Below, in pieces: positions 62,001-64,000 of a DNA stretch of 64,000 nt. Source of the DNA: Paramacrobiotus metropolitanus (Eukaryota > Tardigrada > Eutardigrada > Parachela > Macrobiotidae); the NCBI RefSeq assembly GCF_019649055.1, contig NW_026570235.1:62001-126000 (forward strand), read 5' to 3'. The position numbers were made by a program, and so were the translations under genes. The number at the start of each line of letters is the position of its first letter. Position 1 is the first letter of the stretch. The notes under the pieces are model-generated. The model saw only the letters and a program-made list of their open reading frames with translations. It did not search any database and was not told the origin of the DNA.

Positions 62001-63177
62001 TGGGTGTAGAATTGGGAGCGCGCAATAACTATACGCAGCTAGATGCTCCGCCGAGAGCGATCGCGATGTGAATGGGACATTTTGTGTGGGTGACTGCGTG
62101 TGTGTACTAACTTGTACAGGCAGCAGAGCCCTGATCGGAGACACTTTCCTCCTTTTCCAGGACAATCTGGCCAGCACCAGCACCGGGTCCGCCGGCACCG
62201 TAGGCGAACTGGGCCGCACCTTCCGCAGCCGCTTCCTGGGCCGGTTCCAGTTCCGGCGCGGTGCACAGCGACCGCCCGAAGGGGAATCGCAGTATAAATA
62301 CCCTAGTAAGTTCGCGCTTCCCTCCTTTTTTCGACCAGTTCGCTGGTCTTAAACGGAATTTTTGGCTAGGTCTATCCGTGCGTGAGTGGACAAGTGAAGA
62401 TGTCGCCCTGTGGCTGCATTCCCTGCATCTGGGCGAATATAAGGATGTGTTCATCTCCCATGATATCCGCGGAAATGAACTCATCCATCTGGAACGACGG
62501 GATCTCAAGGTTGGTTGATTTTTTCGTGCACTGCTCTTTTGTCCATTCAACGGAAATTTTGTTTTATTATATCACGTGGCTGCATTTGTGCGGCGATTAT
62601 CGTATTAATTCTCACCAGTATTGCGTATTCTTTGTCTATATTACTTTTGGGAGCGATAGCAAAGTTGGATCACTAGTAAGGGTTTCAGTCAAGATTAGCT
62701 ATTTCGGTGATTCGAGTTAGACGGCAACTAAATGGTAGAGTGTGTCAGATGAAAACGTTTCCATTTACACCAGAAAACATCTGCAAATACAAATATTTTA
62801 TTATACTTCTTTACCGAATTTGAAGTGGAGTCTGGTTGTAGCCGTGATAATTAGAAATCGAAATGAAGACTACGGAAAAATTATTTTTATTGTCATTTGC
62901 ACAATTTTTCATATGCGTCTGCAGAAATATTATTCTGTATGTCAGTCGATGACTCAATATGAAAGTAGCCCGTTTCCTCACATGCATTTTTAACCACAAG
63001 ACTACGAAATCGGTTATTTACTCTGTGATACTTTGCACGAGTGGCACATTTCTCACACTTTTAATTTTGTATTCTTGTTTTTAGGATCTGGGTATAACCA
63101 AAGTTGGCCATTTGAAGCGCATTCAACAGGCCATTCGCGATCTCATCCTCAACGTTAGCGACAGTTCGGCGTTGTGA
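44021..63177 (+). CDS. DGKH: diacylglycerol kinase, type II (delta/eta/kappa class)
   Basis: 24 exons, 3786 nt, 1261 residues. Exons: 44021-44188, 44264-44311, 46455-46517, 46846-46926, 49893-49997, 50073-50202, 51602-51711, 51957-52085, 54348-54646, 55025-55133, 55556-55969, 56028-56204, 57649-57736, 58074-58253, 58552-58665, 58982-59114, 59421-59698, 60355-60641, 60703-60866, 61178-61292, 61478-61693, 62161-62305, 62370-62509, 63085-63177. All phases fit. The enzyme phosphorylates diacylglycerol to phosphatidic acid, ending PKC-type signalling. Order: Ser/acidic N-terminus; PH domain (about 57-155); two C1 fingers (about 165-215, 240-290); catalytic DAGKc with [16 protein letters not shown] and LPLGTGND (about 336-430); a long variable insert; accessory domain from [11 protein letters not shown] (about 790); C-terminal SAM (about 1187-1250) with [17 protein letters not shown], close to DGK eta. 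It ends SSAL, a possible PDZ ligand. The symbol is a best guess, since one invertebrate gene may stand for both delta and eta. Confidence 0.95.
44312..46454 (+). other. intron 2 of the diacylglycerol kinase gene
   Basis: 2.1 kb, AT-rich. It interrupts the PH domain after TTPFQ. No gene or repeat is evident inside. Confidence 0.7.
46927..49892 (+). other. intron 4 of the diacylglycerol kinase gene, the longest
   Basis: 2966 bp between the PH-domain exons. No embedded gene is supported. Long early introns often hold enhancers, but nothing specific is visible. Introns 6 (50203-51601), 8 (52086-54347) and 12 (56205-57648) are the other long ones and are likewise empty by eye. Confidence 0.7.
59904..59949. 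repeat. TGATAATAA microsatellite in an intron
   Basis: Imperfect tandem units of GATAATAAT in intron 17 of the diacylglycerol kinase gene. Confidence 0.75.
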
Positions 63178-64000
63178 ACACAGCTGCCCTGTGTTTCTTT
63201 CCCACAGATGTTTATTCCATGGAACCGGTTGGATAATTAATATAATGTCGTGTCTTTTGTCGGTCATGCGCGATCTTTTTTTTACTCTCCAGTGCGCGCG
63301 TTTTTTGGCGTTTTAACTCAGCGTTTCACCGGACATTTTTTGTCGATTTTTTGTGTCAAAAAAGGCATCGGGTTCTTTTTTTTGCTCCTTTTGCATACGA
63401 GATTTTTATCAGTATGGATGATCACGTTTTTTGCCTTCTTTTGCGAAATGGATTCTTCTGTGTTTTATAGAGATAGATTTTATGCAGATAACGTGAATGT
63501 GGCAAGATGTGTTTTTTGTATTTGCCCAAATCATTGCGTTGATCAAAACATTATTAAAGCGTGATGCAAGTAATCGAAACGGAATTCCATCGTTTCGCTG
63601 GGCTGTATTAGCGATTTTGAAAAATATATAATGATAAACTGCACCGGTTTCAAACAAAAACTTAATGAGTGACCTTTCAATTTATTACATAGTGTATCTT
63701 GTTAATTCTGTTGCTCGCGTGTGCTGTAACCGATCGACGACGGGGTTTGCCGGGTATTTTAATGGGAAACAATGATATACACAATGAATACAATGAATCA
63801 ACAACGAAAAACACAATGATCTAACAACAAGCACAAACGCCCCCCATGGGGAATATTGAACACAATGAAAGAAAACAATGAACCAATAAAAATAAACACC
63901 CCTTCCACAGCTCTTCCCAGGAAAAATGGGATAGGGTGGGTGGGAAAATCGCGTTCGACGTGAACTACATCAAAACTCTTTGCAAATGAACACTGATGTA
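63178..64000 (+). other. 3' UTR and flank of the diacylglycerol kinase gene
   Basis: T-rich sequence follows the TGA at 63177. Possible poly(A) signals are ATTAAA at 63553-63558 and two adjacent AATAAA at 63885-63896. No further gene is seen before the window ends. Confidence 0.55.
63769..63881 (+). repeat. cluster of six ACAATGA motifs
   Basis: ACAATGA occurs at 63769, 63781, 63790, 63813, 63862 and 63875, just upstream of the paired AATAAA signals. The spacing is irregular, so this is a low-complexity AC/AT-rich tract rather than a strict tandem repeat. Confidence 0.6.

Noticed and set aside
1-64000. tRNA, rRNA, CRISPR or bacterial operon features
   Set aside because: No A-box/B-box pair folding as tRNA was spotted, there are no spaced direct repeats, and the gene structure is plainly eukaryotic.

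Overview
This is nuclear DNA from an animal. Genes are split by many GT-AG introns (about 60 bp to 3 kb), and the products are clearly metazoan: a PH/C1/SAM diacylglycerol kinase, RIOK1, PEX3, DHRS1, a six-EF-hand reticulocalbin and a rhodopsin-like GPCR. The compact head-to-head and tail-to-tail gene packing, the AT-rich spacers and a single delta/eta-type DGK point to a small-genome invertebrate. A tardigrade or similar ecdysozoan is my best guess, but nothing in the sequence proves it. All exon models were built by hand from reading-frame continuity, splice signals and intron phase.

Layout. 1-5.6 kb: no convincing gene. 5.66-19.43 kb, minus strand: a seven-exon gene for a 654-residue Ser/Pro-rich protein that I do not recognise; all six junctions are phase-compatible. 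19.4-21.75 kb: spacer with a strong hairpin. 21.75-23.09 kb, plus: a five-exon gene for a 222-residue helical, coiled-coil-like protein with C-terminal octapeptide repeats. 23.1-25.3 kb: ambiguous open frames, including a weak three-exon candidate. 25.34-26.23 kb, minus: an intronless divergent class-A-like GPCR. 26.2-29.15 kb: spacer. 29.15-31.11 kb, plus: reticulocalbin/calumenin-type ER protein ending in HDEL. 32.35-33.09 kb, plus: a secreted Gly/Asn/Ser-rich protein. 33.47-36.45 kb, minus: PEX3, nine exons. 37.18-40.01 kb, plus: DHRS1-like dehydrogenase, seven exons. 40.38-43.42 kb, minus: RIOK1, seven exons. 44.02-63.18 kb, plus: diacylglycerol kinase delta/eta type, 24 exons, 1261 residues.

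Arrangement. PEX3/DHRS1 and RIOK1/DGK are two divergent pairs with short shared promoters (731 and 605 bp between start codons). The glycine-rich gene/PEX3 and DHRS1/RIOK1 are convergent pairs; for the second, poly(A) signals imply overlapping 3' UTRs. The genes do not form one pathway. They are housekeeping functions (peroxisome membrane biogenesis, SDR oxidoreduction, 40S maturation, lipid second-messenger removal, ER calcium binding) mixed with lineage-specific proteins. The most novel content is the Ser/Pro-rich gene, the coiled-coil-like gene, the divergent GPCR, and a dispersed octamer TACTCGTA/TACGAGTA that recurs far more often than base composition predicts. I saw no tRNA, rRNA, CRISPR array or intact transposon.
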